From Mytilinidion resinicola (lineage: Eukaryota > Ascomycota > Dothideomycetes > Mytilinidiales > Mytilinidiaceae), in contig NW_022985444.1 in NCBI RefSeq assembly GCF_010093595.1, positions 1,859,539 to 1,923,538 on the forward strand: a stretch of 64,000 nt of DNA, written 5' to 3'. The notes beneath the pieces are model-generated. The model did not search any database. It saw nothing but the letters and a program-made list of their open reading frames with translations, and was not told the DNA's origin. Below are positions 33,087-43,893 of the stretch, one piece after another. Every line of letters starts with the position of its first letter. Positions within the stretch are counted from its first letter, which is position 1. The position numbers and the translations under genes were made by a program.

Positions 33087-34907
33087 ATGGCTCAGTCTCC
33101 CGAGAGTACACCCCTCAGACCTATCGCGCGCCGCTTCCATGGCTGCTCCAAGATCGACGAGTACGATATCATGAGCAAGCTCGGCGAAGGCACCTTTGGC
33201 GAAGTCCACAAAGCTCGACAAGTTCGCACCGGCGCCACTGTCGCGATGAAGAAGATCCTCATGCACAATGAGAAGGACGGATTCCCAATCACGGCCTTGC
33301 GCGAGATCAAGCTGCTTAAGATGCTATGCCACGACAACGTCCTGAAGCTGGAAGAGATGGCCGTCGAACGCAAGAAGGGAGCAGGCAGGCAGCGCGCGAT
33401 CCTCTATATGGTCACCCCGTATATGGATCACGACCTTTCAGGCCTGCTCGACAATCCGGACGTCCATTTCACGGAACCCCAGATCAAGTGCTACATGCTC
33501 CAGCTGTTCAAGGGCCTCCAGTACCTTCACGACAATCACATACTCCACCGAGACATGAAGGCTGCCAATCTGCTCATTAACAACAGGGGCCGTCTCCAGA
33601 TTGCCGATTTTGGACTCGCTCGCCACTACGAAGAGCCGGTGCCACGCAAGGGAATGGGAAATGGAAGTGCTAAGCGGGATTACACCCAGCTGGTCGTTAC
33701 GAGATGGTATCGCCCACCGGAGCTCCTCCTGTCACTCCGTCGATACACCCCGGCCATCGACATGTGGGGAGCTGGCTGTGTCTTTGGAGAGATGTTCAAG
33801 AGGAAGCCCATCCTGGCTGGCACGAGCGATCTCAATCAAGCGCACATCATCTTCGAACTCGTTGGGTCCCCGAACGACGAATCCATGCCTGGATGGCGCG
33901 ATCTGAACGGATGCGAGGGCGTCAAACAATTCCCTCCGAATCCCAATCCCAAGCTCACTCATGTTTTCCGAGAATTGGGACCCTATGCCATCTCCCTCCT
34001 CAAAGCACTCCTGACGCTCGACTGGCGCAAGCGAATCAACGCCATTGACGCCATCGACCACCCTTACTTCAAGATGGAACCGAAACCGATGCGCGAGGAG
34101 GACATCCCTAGATTCGCCGACTCTCACGAACTCGACCGTCGCAACACTCGTGGACAGAGGCCCCTCCCTCCAGCACCAGCTGGTGGCGCTGTTGGCATGC
34201 CCGATTGGAACGGCACTGGCCCACCACCAACCAATGGTCCTTGGATGAACGGTGATCGACGCGGCGGTGGACCTCAGGACCGCGGACCCCCCGGCGTTGG
34301 ACCACCCCCAGGAGGCTACAATCGGGGAGGGTCCTATGACAACCGTCGAGGCCCATACGACCATCGAGGCCCACCACCTCCACCACCTCGTCACCAGCAC
34401 CAGCCATATCGACCCGACAATCGCAATCAAGGCCTTCCGTATGACGACGCTCCACCACGCCACGCCCTCCCCCATCCACCACCAGAAGGCCGACACCCAC
34501 TCCCACATCCCCCTCCTCACAACTACGCTGGACCTGGCATTCGTGGCCCACCTCGACATGGAGATCCCGGTGACAGATACGTCCCGCGCTACGACGGCTC
34601 GCGCGACGAGCGAGACCGCCACGACCGCCGCTCTCGCGAGTCTGACGACGTGCGATCTCGGGATGGTCGGCGTGGCTCTCGAGACTCGGGCAATTCGAGG
34701 GATGCGCAGAGCATGGAGCGTGGCATACCACCGAGTCGCGACGATAGAGGAGCTTACAGACCACCGAGTCGTGACGATCGAGCGCAAGGGTACAGACCAC
34801 CGCGCGACTACGGACGAGACACGAAGAGGAGCAGGACCCGGAGTCCGGACAGAGAGCGCGAGAATCAGAGGGAGCGGGAGAGAGTTCGGGACGTCTACAG
34901 GCGCTGA
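33087..34907 (+). CDS. BUR1: Bur1/CDK9-type cyclin-dependent kinase
   Basis: Nuclear cyclin-dependent kinase that phosphorylates the RNA polymerase II CTD and elongation factors (BUR1/SGV1, CDK9-like). Single 606-aa frame. Kinase domain about residues 27-330: [11 protein letters not shown] (P-loop), VAMKKI (Lys), the cyclin-binding helix [22 protein letters not shown] (catalytic loop; DMKAAN instead of the usual DLKPEN), DFGLAR, an extended activation loop with the phosphorylatable [16 protein letters not shown], and [10 protein letters not shown]. The insert [13 protein letters not shown] before TQLV is typical of Bur1/CDK9. After residue ~350 comes a long low-complexity tail rich in Pro, Gly, Arg and Asp, then RS/RE-like repeats ([24 protein letters not shown]). 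The composition keeps other frames open over the tail, giving long shadow frames that should be ignored. Confidence 0.95.
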   Translation: MAQSPESTPLRPIARRFHGCSKIDEYDIMSKLGEGTFGEVHKARQVRTGATVAMKKILMHNEKDGFPITALREIKLLKMLCHDNVLKLEEMAVERKKGAGRQRAILYMVTPYMDHDLSGLLDNPDVHFTEPQIKCYMLQLFKGLQYLHDNHILHRDMKAANLLINNRGRLQIADFGLARHYEEPVPRKGMGNGSAKRDYTQLVVTRWYRPPELLLSLRRYTPAIDMWGAGCVFGEMFKRKPILAGTSDLNQAHIIFELVGSPNDESMPGWRDLNGCEGVKQFPPNPNPKLTHVFRELGPYAISLLKALLTLDWRKRINAIDAIDHPYFKMEPKPMREEDIPRFADSHELDRRNTRGQRPLPPAPAGGAVGMPDWNGTGPPPTNGPWMNGDRRGGGPQDRGPPGVGPPPGGYNRGGSYDNRRGPYDHRGPPPPPPRHQHQPYRPDNRNQGLPYDDAPPRHALPHPPPEGRHPLPHPPPHNYAGPGIRGPPRHGDPGDRYVPRYDGSRDERDRHDRRSRESDDVRSRDGRRGSRDSGNSRDAQSMERGIPPSRDDRGAYRPPSRDDRAQGYRPPRDYGRDTKRSRTRSPDRERENQRERERVRDVYRR

Positions 34908-35755
34908 TTTGGGGATGAGCAATGAAGACAGATCTGGAGCAGACGAGGCGTCTCCTTGGTGCTTGTCGGTGGGTATTTGACTTGGTGTTCACGGCTGGAA
35001 TCCGCTATGGATCATGATAGGCATGTAGCAAGGCGTCCTGGCTTCACGGCGGCATATCAGGGTGTCTTTTGTAGGCGATCTTTCGGCCTAAGATTTGTGC
35101 TCTGGAGCTTAAGAAAGGCTATCAGATTATTAGTTAATATATCTAACATACTTCAAACTACTCTTTGGATTCTTTAAAATGCAGAAATCATTGCTGATAT
35201 GCAGCTTCTTTCTGGATCATTCCTCCAATCTCTTCCGATATGCGGAAACAAGTCGCATTGCATTTTATCACGTGACCTTTACTCACTCCAAACCATCTCC
35301 CCATCTCCCCGTCTCCCCATCTCCCCATCTCCCCATCTCCCCATCTCTCCATCTATCCTGATCAATATAAAAAAATCTTCTTTCAAAGACCAATAGGCCA
35401 ACAGCCTTTATCCGTACAAAGGTACCTACCCAATAGCCGACGGACCGGTATTGACGTTTGCAACGCCACCGATTGCGGCATAGCGGCCCCGATGACCTGA
35501 CAGCCCGGCCGGAGCGAAGCCGCCACGCGCAGGGGTCTGGGCTCCGAAGTTTTGGTTTTCTGCCGCGCCCCGCTATGACTGGCCGACTTTCTCACTTTGT
35601 ACATTACAGTCAGACAACCCTTTGCACCCTCCCAGTCATACCCACGCGACTTGGTCCACGTATCTATACTGTGAGTGCTGCTCTCTTGGTGCGACCTTGC
35701 CAGCGGAGCAGAGACAATCAATTGAGGGCGCGCTGGGCTGACAACACATTCCGCA
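34908..35755. other. Intergenic between kinase and aspartokinase
   Basis: No gene seen; contains the CATCTCCC microsatellite at 35288-35355. The 60 bases before 35756 may hold part of an untranslated leader. Confidence 0.5.
35288..35355. repeat. 8-bp microsatellite (ATCTCCCC)n
   Basis: About eight near-perfect tandem copies of ATCTCCCC, with a GTCTCCCC and an ATCTCTCC variant. Confidence 0.9.
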
Positions 35756-37740
35756 ATGGCGCAGGCTTTTAAGACGCGGGTGTTCTTTCAGAAGAAGGAT
35801 ACGCACATTGCGACTCCGGTTTTCGGCCACGCTTTGCATTCGAGGGCGGAGAGGTTTACGCTGCGGTTTCGGAGTCCCGCGAGTACCGAGACGGGCAAGA
35901 TGGTGGATACATACGCGAATGGCGCCGTGCGGATAGCGCACACGGAGGAGAAGGAGTTGCCGGGCGGGTGGGTGGTGCTGAAGTTTGGGGGGACGAGTGT
36001 GGGGAAGTTTGCGGAGGGGATTGTGGAGGTTGTGGGGTATGCTATACATTCTGGTGGCATAGAAGGGAAAGGAGCAGGGGGAATGTGCAATGGACGAGTA
36101 CTGACGGTTTTGCAGGGCGGGTACGAAGGTTGGGAGGACCGCGGTGGTGTGCTCGGCCAGGAGTAATAGTACCAAGTTGGAGGGGACGACGAATAGGTGG
36201 GTTCATACTTTGAATGGTGTATAAGAGAAGGGGATTGAGGCACGATTGCTGACGGTTTTGGGCAGGCTGCTACGCGCTGCTCGAGCGGCAGAGAAGCCGG
36301 GAAGACACTACGACGAGATTGTTGAAGCTATTCGCGCTGACCACGTCCAAGCCGCGAAAGAAACGATCAAATCCCCGGAAATCCTCCTAGCCTTTACCGA
36401 AGACGTAGGTGAAGAATGCGAGAACCTTTCCAAGCTCCTCGAATCCGCACAAGTCATGGAAGAGGTCACGACCCGTGCCGAGGACATGATTGTTAGCAAA
36501 GGCGAGAAGCTGAGCTGTCGCTACATGGCAGCTCTGCTCGAAGACCGCAGCGTCCCTGCGCAGTTCGTTGATCTCTCTAGCATTGTCAAAACCCACAAGA
36601 TCAACGGACAAGTACTCAATGAGCAGTTCTACGCCGACCTTTCTGCCGCCCTGGCCGAGGAAGTCTACGCCTGCGGCAACAAAGTCCCTGTGATCACCGG
36701 CTATTTTGGTGCCATCCCCGGCGGCCTCCTGAACCTCATCGGCCGTGGCTACACTGATCTCTGCGCAGCCCTTGTCGCCGTTGGCCTGCGAGCGCGGGAG
36801 CTCCAGGTCTGGAAAGAAGTCGATGGTATTTTCACGGCCGACCCTCGCAAAGTCCCCACCGCACGTCTCCTCCCCAGCGTTACCCCCGCGGAGGCTGCCG
36901 AATTGACTTTCTACGGCTCCGAGGTCATTCATCCAGCTACCATGAAGCAGGTCATCCGCGCCCGCATCCCTATCCGCATCAAGAACGTCATGAATCCACG
37001 CGGGCCCGGCACCATCATCTTCCCAGACGCGATCGAGAACATTAACCCGCGCGCACCGTTGCACGATGCCCGCCTCTTTCGCACGCGGTCGGTCAGCGAT
37101 GCCACCTCGCAAGTTGCGGGGCCCAAACGCCCCACGGCCGTCACGATCAAGCACAAGATTATGGTGCTGAACGTGCACTCCAACGAACGCACCCGCTCGG
37201 AAGGCTTCCTCATGAACATCTTCCGCTTGTTGCTGAAGTGGCACCTCTCCGTCGACCTCATCGCCTCCTCTGAGGTGCACGTGTCTATGGCGTTGCACAG
37301 CGAGAGCGCCATGATCTCCGGCGGTGGAGATGATGAGTACAAGATCGACAACGAGGATCTGAGAGGTGCGGTGGCGGATCTTAGCGAGTATGGGGTTGTG
37401 GATCTGGTGCCGGACATGGCCATCGTGAGTCTGGTGGGTAGGCAGCTGAAGAACATGGTCGGCATTGCGGGCAAGTTCTTTAGCGTCTTGGGGGACAACA
37501 ATATCAACATTGAGATGATAAGTCAAGGTAAGCACAATCCTTTTCGCCCTATGTTCCTTGCTTTTCCTTCCTCGACGACTGTATTTACTGGAATTTGAGA
37601 GTAGATTTACCTCGTTTCAGGTAAAGGCTAACAACATCGTAGGAGCCAGCGAGATCAACATCTCTTGTGTCATTGAAGAGCGCGAGGCGGATCGAGCGTT
37701 GAATGTTTTGCATACCAATCTGTTTACTTTTTTGGAGTAG
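35756..37740 (+). CDS. HOM3: Aspartokinase (four exons)
   Basis: First enzyme of the aspartate route to threonine, methionine and isoleucine: ATP-dependent phosphorylation of aspartate, feedback-regulated by threonine in fungi. Exons are 35756-36036, 36116-36196, 36266-37527 and 37643-37740, with introns of 79, 69 and 115 bp, all in phase; the product is 573 aa. Motifs: KFGGTSVGKF (nucleotide site), VVCSARSNSTKLEGTTNRLL built from exons 2 and 3, ITGYFGAIPGG, LIGRGYTDLCAAL, VWKEVDGIFTADPRKV, ELTFYGSEVIHPATM and IPIRIKNVMNP. The C-terminal ACT pair includes KHKIMVLNVHSNERTRSEGF and VGIAGKFFSVLGDNNINIEMISQGASEINISCVI, the latter completed by exon 4. The first ~55 residues (MAQAFKTRVFF..) precede a second in-frame Met (MVDTYANG at 35900), which is an alternative start closer to the family's usual N-terminus. 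Confidence 0.93.
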
Positions 37741-38344
37741 GATAGCGATGCATGGGTGGTGTTCTTTTTGCATCTTCTGGAGACTAAAAGTCACATTGAT
37801 CTTATAGAGATAGAGAGCATGAAGATTAGTTGCTTAGAGAATTTGAGCTGAATTGAATTGAACTGAATTGAATTGAACCGAGTTGAAGTACGGTTTGAGA
37901 TGGGTTTGCGGTGCTTGCTGTGATGTGTGGCGCTAAAGCTGTCGTGTCATGTGCCGACGAGGGTAGAGTAGAAAATGGTACTTTATTCTGCTAGCATACT
38001 TGATTTAGAATGCCCGGGTACTGACGGATGAGATGGGACGGTCCAACGACATCGACGTTTATCATCTTGTCTCATCCCGTACAACGTTTCCCTTCTTCCC
38101 TTCCAAGTCATTGATTATTATCTGTATTCTAGATGGCTGTTGTTGTCGCAACGCATCGTCGATGGGTCGCACGATCAGTTTTCGTTGGAAATGGTTGGCT
38201 GTAGGTTGCATTCGCCAAGAAGGCTGATATGCATGTCGTACTTAGCGGACTTACCTTCTGCTCAGCCTCGTAGCGGCGTCTACCTGCTGGCGACGATGAC
38301 CTTTGCTGCATCTTCAGTCATCCCTTCTCCAACATACCCTCAAA
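37741..38344. other. Intergenic / HET gene leader
   Basis: No gene seen. A TTGAATTGAA-type simple stretch lies at about 37850-37885. The segment 38213-38311 is repeated near 41.3 kb. Confidence 0.5.
38213..38311 (+). repeat. HET-gene upstream segment, copy 1 of a dispersed duplicate
   Basis: Shares CTAAGAAG/CCAAGAAG, TCAGCCTCGTA, GCGGCGT-TCCCTGCT and GCGACGATGAC-TTTG landmarks in the same order with 41290-41412. Confidence 0.7.
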
Positions 38345-40664
38345 ATGACCAAAGCCTCGAGGAAACGAAGAAAGGCCCGTTCGAAGTTGAAAACCTCAAG
38401 CGTAGCTGGAAACGAACCTTATCCATATGTCAGGCTGGTCCCCGAAACCGAGGAGATCAGACTCATCAAGCTGTTGCCTGGAGAAGGAAAGGACCCTCTA
38501 CGATTTGAGCTCTTCCATGTTCCGTTGCGGATCCCGGAGGAGCGTCCCAAGGACAGGATGTCTCTGAATGAGCTGAGGAGTACGTTGCCATCTAGATGGG
38601 ATGTAAAGGAGACAGTTGAAGGCAACTACATCTTCTATGATGAGGTCTCAAGTGGTAGCACGTCATGGATACATCCAGACCCGAAGCTAGACTCTTCTCG
38701 CTATGCCAACCCGCCAGAATTACCGAGTCCCGACTTTCAGCCAAGATACGAAGCACTTTCCTATACCTGGGACTCAAAGGACAATCCCGAAGACGCTTAT
38801 GTCCACTATTCGTCTGCATCTTCACCATCGAAGGGCGAATGTACTTTGATTGCAGAGATGCAAATTAGGCAAAACCTCGCCTCTGCGATGAGGCACCTGC
38901 GAAACCCCCGGAAAGCTCGAGTCTTGTGGATCGACGCTGTATGCATAAATCAGGAGGACGAAATCGAGCGCAACGAGCAAGTCAAACGCATGGCAAATAT
39001 CTACCGATTGGCAGAGCGCGTTGTTGTCTGGCTGGGGCCACAGGTGGATAGGAGTAGGCTTGCAATCAAAACACTAGATCACATCGGCGCTCAATTGGAA
39101 TACAACAAGGATAACTCCCGCGTTGTATCTCCTGCCGCAATGGAACCAACCTGGTTTTATCACCGCAGTGCTTTGCCCTATGGTAGTAACACGTGGCGAG
39201 ACGTCGAAAAACTCATAGAGCGCGCATGGTTCAAACGATTGTGGGTGTGGCAGGAAATCCACCTTGCCAATAGCCATGCTCTCATGCAGTGCGGACATGA
39301 TTCAATCTTGTGGTCCCGCTTCCGCCGAGCAGTGCAGTGCATATACTACAAAGGGGATCAAGCTACCGCTCAGCTTCGTTCAAAAATTATCCTCCTGCAA
39401 CTTCTAACTGCGTTTCTTCTAGATTTATCGCTTGGGTCACTACTTGATTTCATGAGAGGCCAGATGTGTTCTGACCCAAGAGATAAAGTATATGGATTGC
39501 TAGGTCTTCTAGGCTCAGACATGGCGAAGATCGAACCACGTTACTCGGACCCTTTTGGTGTTGTCTATAAAGACGCGTTCATAACACATTGCAATCATGT
39601 TCAGCGATTAGAGCTCCTTGTATACTGTGATTTGAAAAATGCGCTGCCCGACACCCCATCTTGGGTTCCAAATTGGTCAGCAAGTAGATGGAGCAGCACA
39701 ATCGTGGGTGGCCTTTGTAGCGGGGTCTCCCGTGCACAATTCACGTACACACCTCCGGGCGGTTTAGAGGTATTTGGGGTTCATTGTGCGACTGTGGAGA
39801 CTGTTCATGGGCCAGCGGCATGGGAAAGAGGAGAGACGTTGGAAGATATCCGGAATTGGGCAGTAAACATAATCAAGCCAGGACCTTCATATATCACTGG
39901 AGAGAGCTTGGACGCTGCTTTTGCGTTGACACTTCGGGAAAATAGGGTGCGTGAGCGCTACCCGGAACTGGGTTCCTGGCCGACGACTCAAGAGTGGATA
40001 AATGTTTGCAAGAGACAGTTGATTGGCGATGGAGGGAGCGTAAAACTCGGCGATGTTGCCTTCGAAGGGAGCGCAGAGTTCAACGATAGTGATGAATCCT
40101 ACCTTACCGAAGTAGTCGAACGTGCTGGGGGTCGTACTTTTGTAGCAGCAGAGGAAGGACACATTGGTCTGGGTCCTGCATCTGCGAAACCGGGTAAGGC
40201 ATTGCTTAAACTTTCCAAACCAAGTTTCTGACTTTTGAATAGGTGATCTCATTTGTGTCTTGCTCGGTAGCGAAATCCCAATCTTCTTGCGAGCCAGCCC
40301 ACTCGGAAGGTTTCTCGTGGTTGGTAGCGGCTACGTTCACGGCCTGAGCGACGCGACTGCGCTCCTTGGGTCATTGCCAGAGCATTGGAGAGTACAGGTT
40401 AGAGTTGGGGTTTTTGGCGAGGACAGTTATTCTTTATGCAATTCTACGACAGGCAGCCGCGTTCCAATGTCGGAAGACCCCCGGCTGGGGCCACTCGATA
40501 ACGGATGGGAAGCGATAGAAAGAGACAGAGTGCACGGCGATCCTGCGATCTTTGAAATGTATCGAAACAGGATCACCGGCGAAGAAATGGACTCGGATCC
40601 CAGAATGAGGCCCGAGGCGTTGAAGGCACGCGGTGTTAAGATACAGACATTCCCGCTCATATAG
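38345..40664 (+). CDS. HET-domain protein (two exons)
   Basis: Heterokaryon-incompatibility (HET) domain protein; members act in fungal non-self recognition and cell death, many of unknown partner. Exons are 38345-40193 and 40243-40664, with a 49-bp intron (GTAAGG..ATAG); the product is 756 aa. HET blocks: RYEALSYTWDS (about residue 135), a basic/low-complexity insert, then ARVLWIDAVCINQEDEIERNEQVKRMANIYRLAERVVVWLGP, the AWFKRLWVWQEI block, and DPRDKVYGLLGLL. The exon 1-2 join gives KPGDLICVLLGSEIPIFLR, the usual GD-x-I-x-x-x-x-G-x-x-x-P-x-x-LR element near the end of this family. The N-terminal ~100 residues are basic with no known domain. Start at 38345 (CAAAATGACC) has better context than the in-frame ATG at 38303. 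No NACHT/NLR module or partner gene is adjacent. Confidence 0.92.
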
Positions 40665-41861
40665 CGGTCACGAATTTTATTCTCCCATTTATTCAATTCA
40701 GCTTCTTATCCCTCACGCGGGGCATGGAAATGGTGGCACTCTAATTCTAGAACAAGCTGTCTCGTGTGTACACCTGTCTGCCACTGCTTGGGTTGCTTCA
40801 ACGTATTTTCAGGATTTTAAAGAAGATAAATGCTCTGTGCCTTGGGCTATGTGGAAACGTGTTGAAGCACTTCCTGCAGTGGTAAACAAGTGTAACCCGT
40901 CGCAGTTGGCTCTACGTTATCGATAAGGATTCAACCAATAGAAAGCTTTGAGGGATAGGAACTGCAGCGAAAAACTTGAGCAACACACTGCCTCTTGGCT
41001 TGTTATACACTTCCCTAGCACTGCTTGAGGTCCTCTAGTACGTTATGAAAGATCGGAAAAGAACAATGTTGACAAGACTGATAGCTTTGCGGGCCATCTC
41101 AAACGGTGTCGGACTGTCACTTCATGTTCAACGGAGCCTAATCCTAAGTCCGATCGTTGTGCCACGACGGGTTAAGGGATACTCCTTGCATTCCCTTGTT
41201 ATAAAGTTCTGCAATTTTTAGGCTCTGGGGCGCTTATAGGTTGCTCCTGGAGACTGCTTTGGCTGAAATGAAACAGGTATAGACCACCTTGCTAAGAAGA
41301 CTGACGTGCATTTCACCTGCCCTGGAGTTGCCATCGGTTCAGCCTCGTAATGGCCATATACTTAGCGTTGCAGCGGCGTTTCCCTGCTAGCGACGATGAC
41401 TTTTGACGCACGGTTTGTCGTCTCTAATAGAAGATTCCCCATTACTTGTAGAGGTAATTTAAGACTTCTTGGGGGAGGATAACCAAGAGTTTGCCCTAAA
41501 AAGTTCAGCGCGGAGTAATGTCATGATTCCTAGGTCGGGGTGTGTGTCCATAGCAAACAAGGGTATGGTGCGTGGAGCAAAATGATATATACATGTAGGC
41601 GTGGTCTGAATGTATTGGGGCAGTATACATGTTTGCTGCGCAGCAAAGGCCTGGATGTTGGCAGTGACTTCATTGTACACTCGGCCGTATCCTTTATAGG
41701 ACGCACTCTACCACGCCTTATTTCGTCCATATCTTTCAGCGATTTGACCACTTCATACAGGTCTGGCGTCCTCTACACAGAACCCTGCCTTGGCCTTTTG
41801 AGAGCAAAGCCGCAAACCTTGGTAGCGACTAGAAGCTGCCCATTCTTCGAAAATCGTGGAG
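40665..41861. other. Intergenic, about 1.2 kb, with duplicate of HET upstream segment
   Basis: No frame is supported. Contains the second copy of the HET upstream segment (41290-41412). Confidence 0.45.
41290..41412 (+). repeat. HET-gene upstream segment, copy 2
   Basis: Diverged copy of 38213-38311, carrying an extra ~23 bp (ATGGCCATATACTTAGCGTTGCA-like) and several C/G-to-T/A differences. No HET coding sequence follows. Confidence 0.65.
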
Positions 41862-43045
41862 ATGTCAGCACACTCTACAGGGGCTGATGGCCTGCCTACG
41901 AGAGCCACGACCAATGGCGAGCCCTTATGTATCGTTGTTATTGGTCTAGGTCACCGTAGCCTCGAATACGCGATTCCCACCATCCTAGACGAGCCGCATC
42001 TGTGGAGTCTGCTAGCTGTCTGCGAAACAGCCCTAGAGAATTTCAAGGCCAAGAATCCGAGTGTACCCTCATTCACAAGCATAGAGGAAATGCTTCGATG
42101 GTCTAAACACAACGGGGTCCCCAATGTTCAATGTGCCTACGTAGCAGTACCTCACTTTCAGCACCCGAGTGTGATTCACACATTGACATCGGCAAAGATC
42201 CACATCCTCAAAGAGAAGCCCGTGGCTACCTCTAAGCGACAGATAGAGTCGTTCTAAGCTGCTGCGCGTGTTGCAGGGGTAGTATTGCAGACGTACAGTC
42301 AGACTCGCTACGGAAACTGCTTACTCAGGTTGAAATTGATGTGAACTCTGATTTCCATGGGTGTCTAGCTCGTTGTTTATATACTAGGGGAAGGAGGGGG
42401 GCCAGCCCCGGGGGCATAACGTGGTATCTCTTCCTGACGCGTTACTTGATTCATCCTGTTTCCTGATACAGTACTGATACCGTGCTGCAGCACTGCTGTT
42501 GCACTACCTGTTACTTCCTCCTGTATCAGCATGTTATCCTGATACGTTACTGCATATGAGTTGCTGACCCTAGGTTGTAGTGCTGCAACCCGAGTTGCTT
42601 GAAGCAACTGAAGGAATGGCTTCCACGTATAGGTAGGATCCGAAGTACTGAAGGCACCCGGAAACTCACCATATCGAATCTTGGAGAAGGCTGGAGAGCA
42701 AGTAATGTTCTCGCAGGTGGCGGCGCCATTGGTGATCTCGGCTGGCATCTCATAGACCAGATTCTCGCGCTTGTCGGGAATGACACCACTCCTGTAGTTG
42801 CTCATGCGCAAACGTTTATCACTCGACCGCACCAGGGATATGACTGCGAGGATACTGCCTATGTAGTTCTGCAGGTACACAATCCGGAGTTATCCATCAG
42901 TAGAGGGCTAATTACTTGTACTTTGATGGTTTCACGAGCTGGGCATACCAATGTCAACGAGCTTATCCTTAGAGGACAGTACGGCACGCTCAGCATGTCC
43001 GACGACAAAGCTGAGCTTAGCGCAGCTGATCGCCTCCGGAATCGA
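41862..43045 (+). pseudogene. Gfo/Idh/MocA oxidoreductase, disrupted
   Basis: NAD(P)-dependent sugar/inositol-type oxidoreductase family. From ATG 41862 the frame shows the Rossmann start LCIVVIGLGHRSLEYA, VPNVQCAYVAVPHFQH and the EKP motif LKEKPVA (residue ~120). TAA at 42255-42257 interrupts ESF-*-AAARVAGVVLQTYSQTRYG; CAA to TAA would explain it. At 42330 the frame reads LRL and is split by a 264-bp insertion flanked by TTGAA; from 42599 the same frame resumes KQLKEWLPRIGRIRS, GGGAIGDLGWHLIDQIL, YDCEDTAYVVLQV and ELILRGQYGTLSMSD. Removing the insertion and one TTGAA restores phase exactly. Past about 43030 the sequence becomes, in another frame, the tail of an aminotransferase, so the C-terminus is lost. 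Confidence 0.85.
42335..42598. mobile_element. 264-bp insertion with 5-bp target duplication (TTGAA)
   Basis: Lies inside the oxidoreductase pseudogene, flanked by TTGAA at 42330-42334 and 42599-42603. It has no coding capacity and contains four CTGATAC/GTATCAG motifs. Ends do not form inverted repeats and do not show TG..CA, so a solo LTR is possible by size and duplication length but not proven; it could also be a non-autonomous element of another class. Confidence 0.65.
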
Positions 43046-43415
43046 GCCATCATGGTATGCCTTCGTGTTCAGATCCGATGTCAAGCAGGCTCCAAAAAAT
43101 CTCACGCGAGAGGCTTTCGTCGACAAGTTACACGAGTATGGCCTTTCGGAAGTCGACATACCCAATTCCACCAGCCTCTTGCACAAAAAGCCTCTCTACA
43201 CATGTCCGGAAAAGATATTTCCCCATTTGTACACGAATAGTACTATAGTCAGAAGTAATGCCGTAGATTCTTTCTCGACTGCGCAGTGCTTCTACGATGA
43301 CGCAATCAAGCTGCCCGTTTGGACAACCAGAGATGATCAAATCACTATTAATCGTTACATGGACGTTATTCGTGCTATTGCAAAAGAATACATGGATGCT
43401 ACTATTGCAGTGTAA
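43035..43415 (+). pseudogene. C-terminal fragment of a DegT/DnrJ/EryC1/StrS aminotransferase
   Basis: PLP-dependent sugar aminotransferase family, last ~125 residues only: IEPSWYAFVF, TREAFVDKLHEYGLSEVDIPNSTSLLHKKPLYTC, a P-HLY segment, AQCFYDDAIKLPVWTTRDDQITINRYMDVIRAI. The N-terminal two-thirds with the PLP lysine is absent. It abuts the end of the oxidoreductase in a different frame (GIEPSWYA here overlaps NRAIM there), so a deletion probably joined two formerly adjacent co-oriented genes. Family identity rests on the PSWYAF, EVD-P-ST and KLPVW patterns. Confidence 0.72.
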
Positions 43416-43893
43416 GTAAAAACGAGTATTGCAGGGTTAGAATTTAAGTGGATGGGGCCTGCGGGACGGTTTCTCAGTGGTGGACCCTGTATCATAGAAC
43501 CAGTGGGATACTCTGCATTTATACCCTTTATTGCATTATGGGGCAAGCCGACGGAACGAGTTTAAGGTGTAAATGTCGTAAACGCTCTTTAACTATTTGA
43601 TTACCGCCACTTTCATTTTCAGGTGAATATAACTATTTTAAACAGTTATGGGCAGAGAGGATATTCCCCTTAACTCCGCACCCAGAATATGGGCACTAAA
43701 GGGGACTTTGGAGTCCTATAATAACACATGTAATACCTCAAAACACATCTTAATGCAAAAACCAAAAAAATGGTCTCTACTTGAACCACCTCAAAATGAC
43801 TAGTAGCTGAAGGTAAGATTGGATTGTTAACTGATACTGGGCTTGGAAGAAGTAAAGTTAACCTGGCGTGATCTGCGGGAGCTAGTGTCTATT
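43416..43893. other. Intergenic, AT-richer; no gene seen
   Basis: AT-rich relative to flanks, no frame supported. Consistent with decayed DNA but no element boundaries were found. Confidence 0.45.

Noticed and set aside
33732..34922. 396-codon minus-strand frame opposite the Bur1 kinase
   Set aside because: It is the antisense shadow of the kinase; composition follows the sense codons and it has no domain of its own.
34252..34980. 242-codon plus-strand frame overlapping the kinase tail
   Set aside because: Opened by the biased codons of the Pro/Arg-rich tail in another frame; no motif support.
35288..35355. CRISPR-like regular repeat
   Set aside because: Units are directly adjacent 8-mers with no spacers; a simple microsatellite in a eukaryote.
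42335..42598. Calling the insertion a definite solo LTR
   Set aside because: The 5-bp duplication and size fit, but TG..CA ends and a second copy are not seen.
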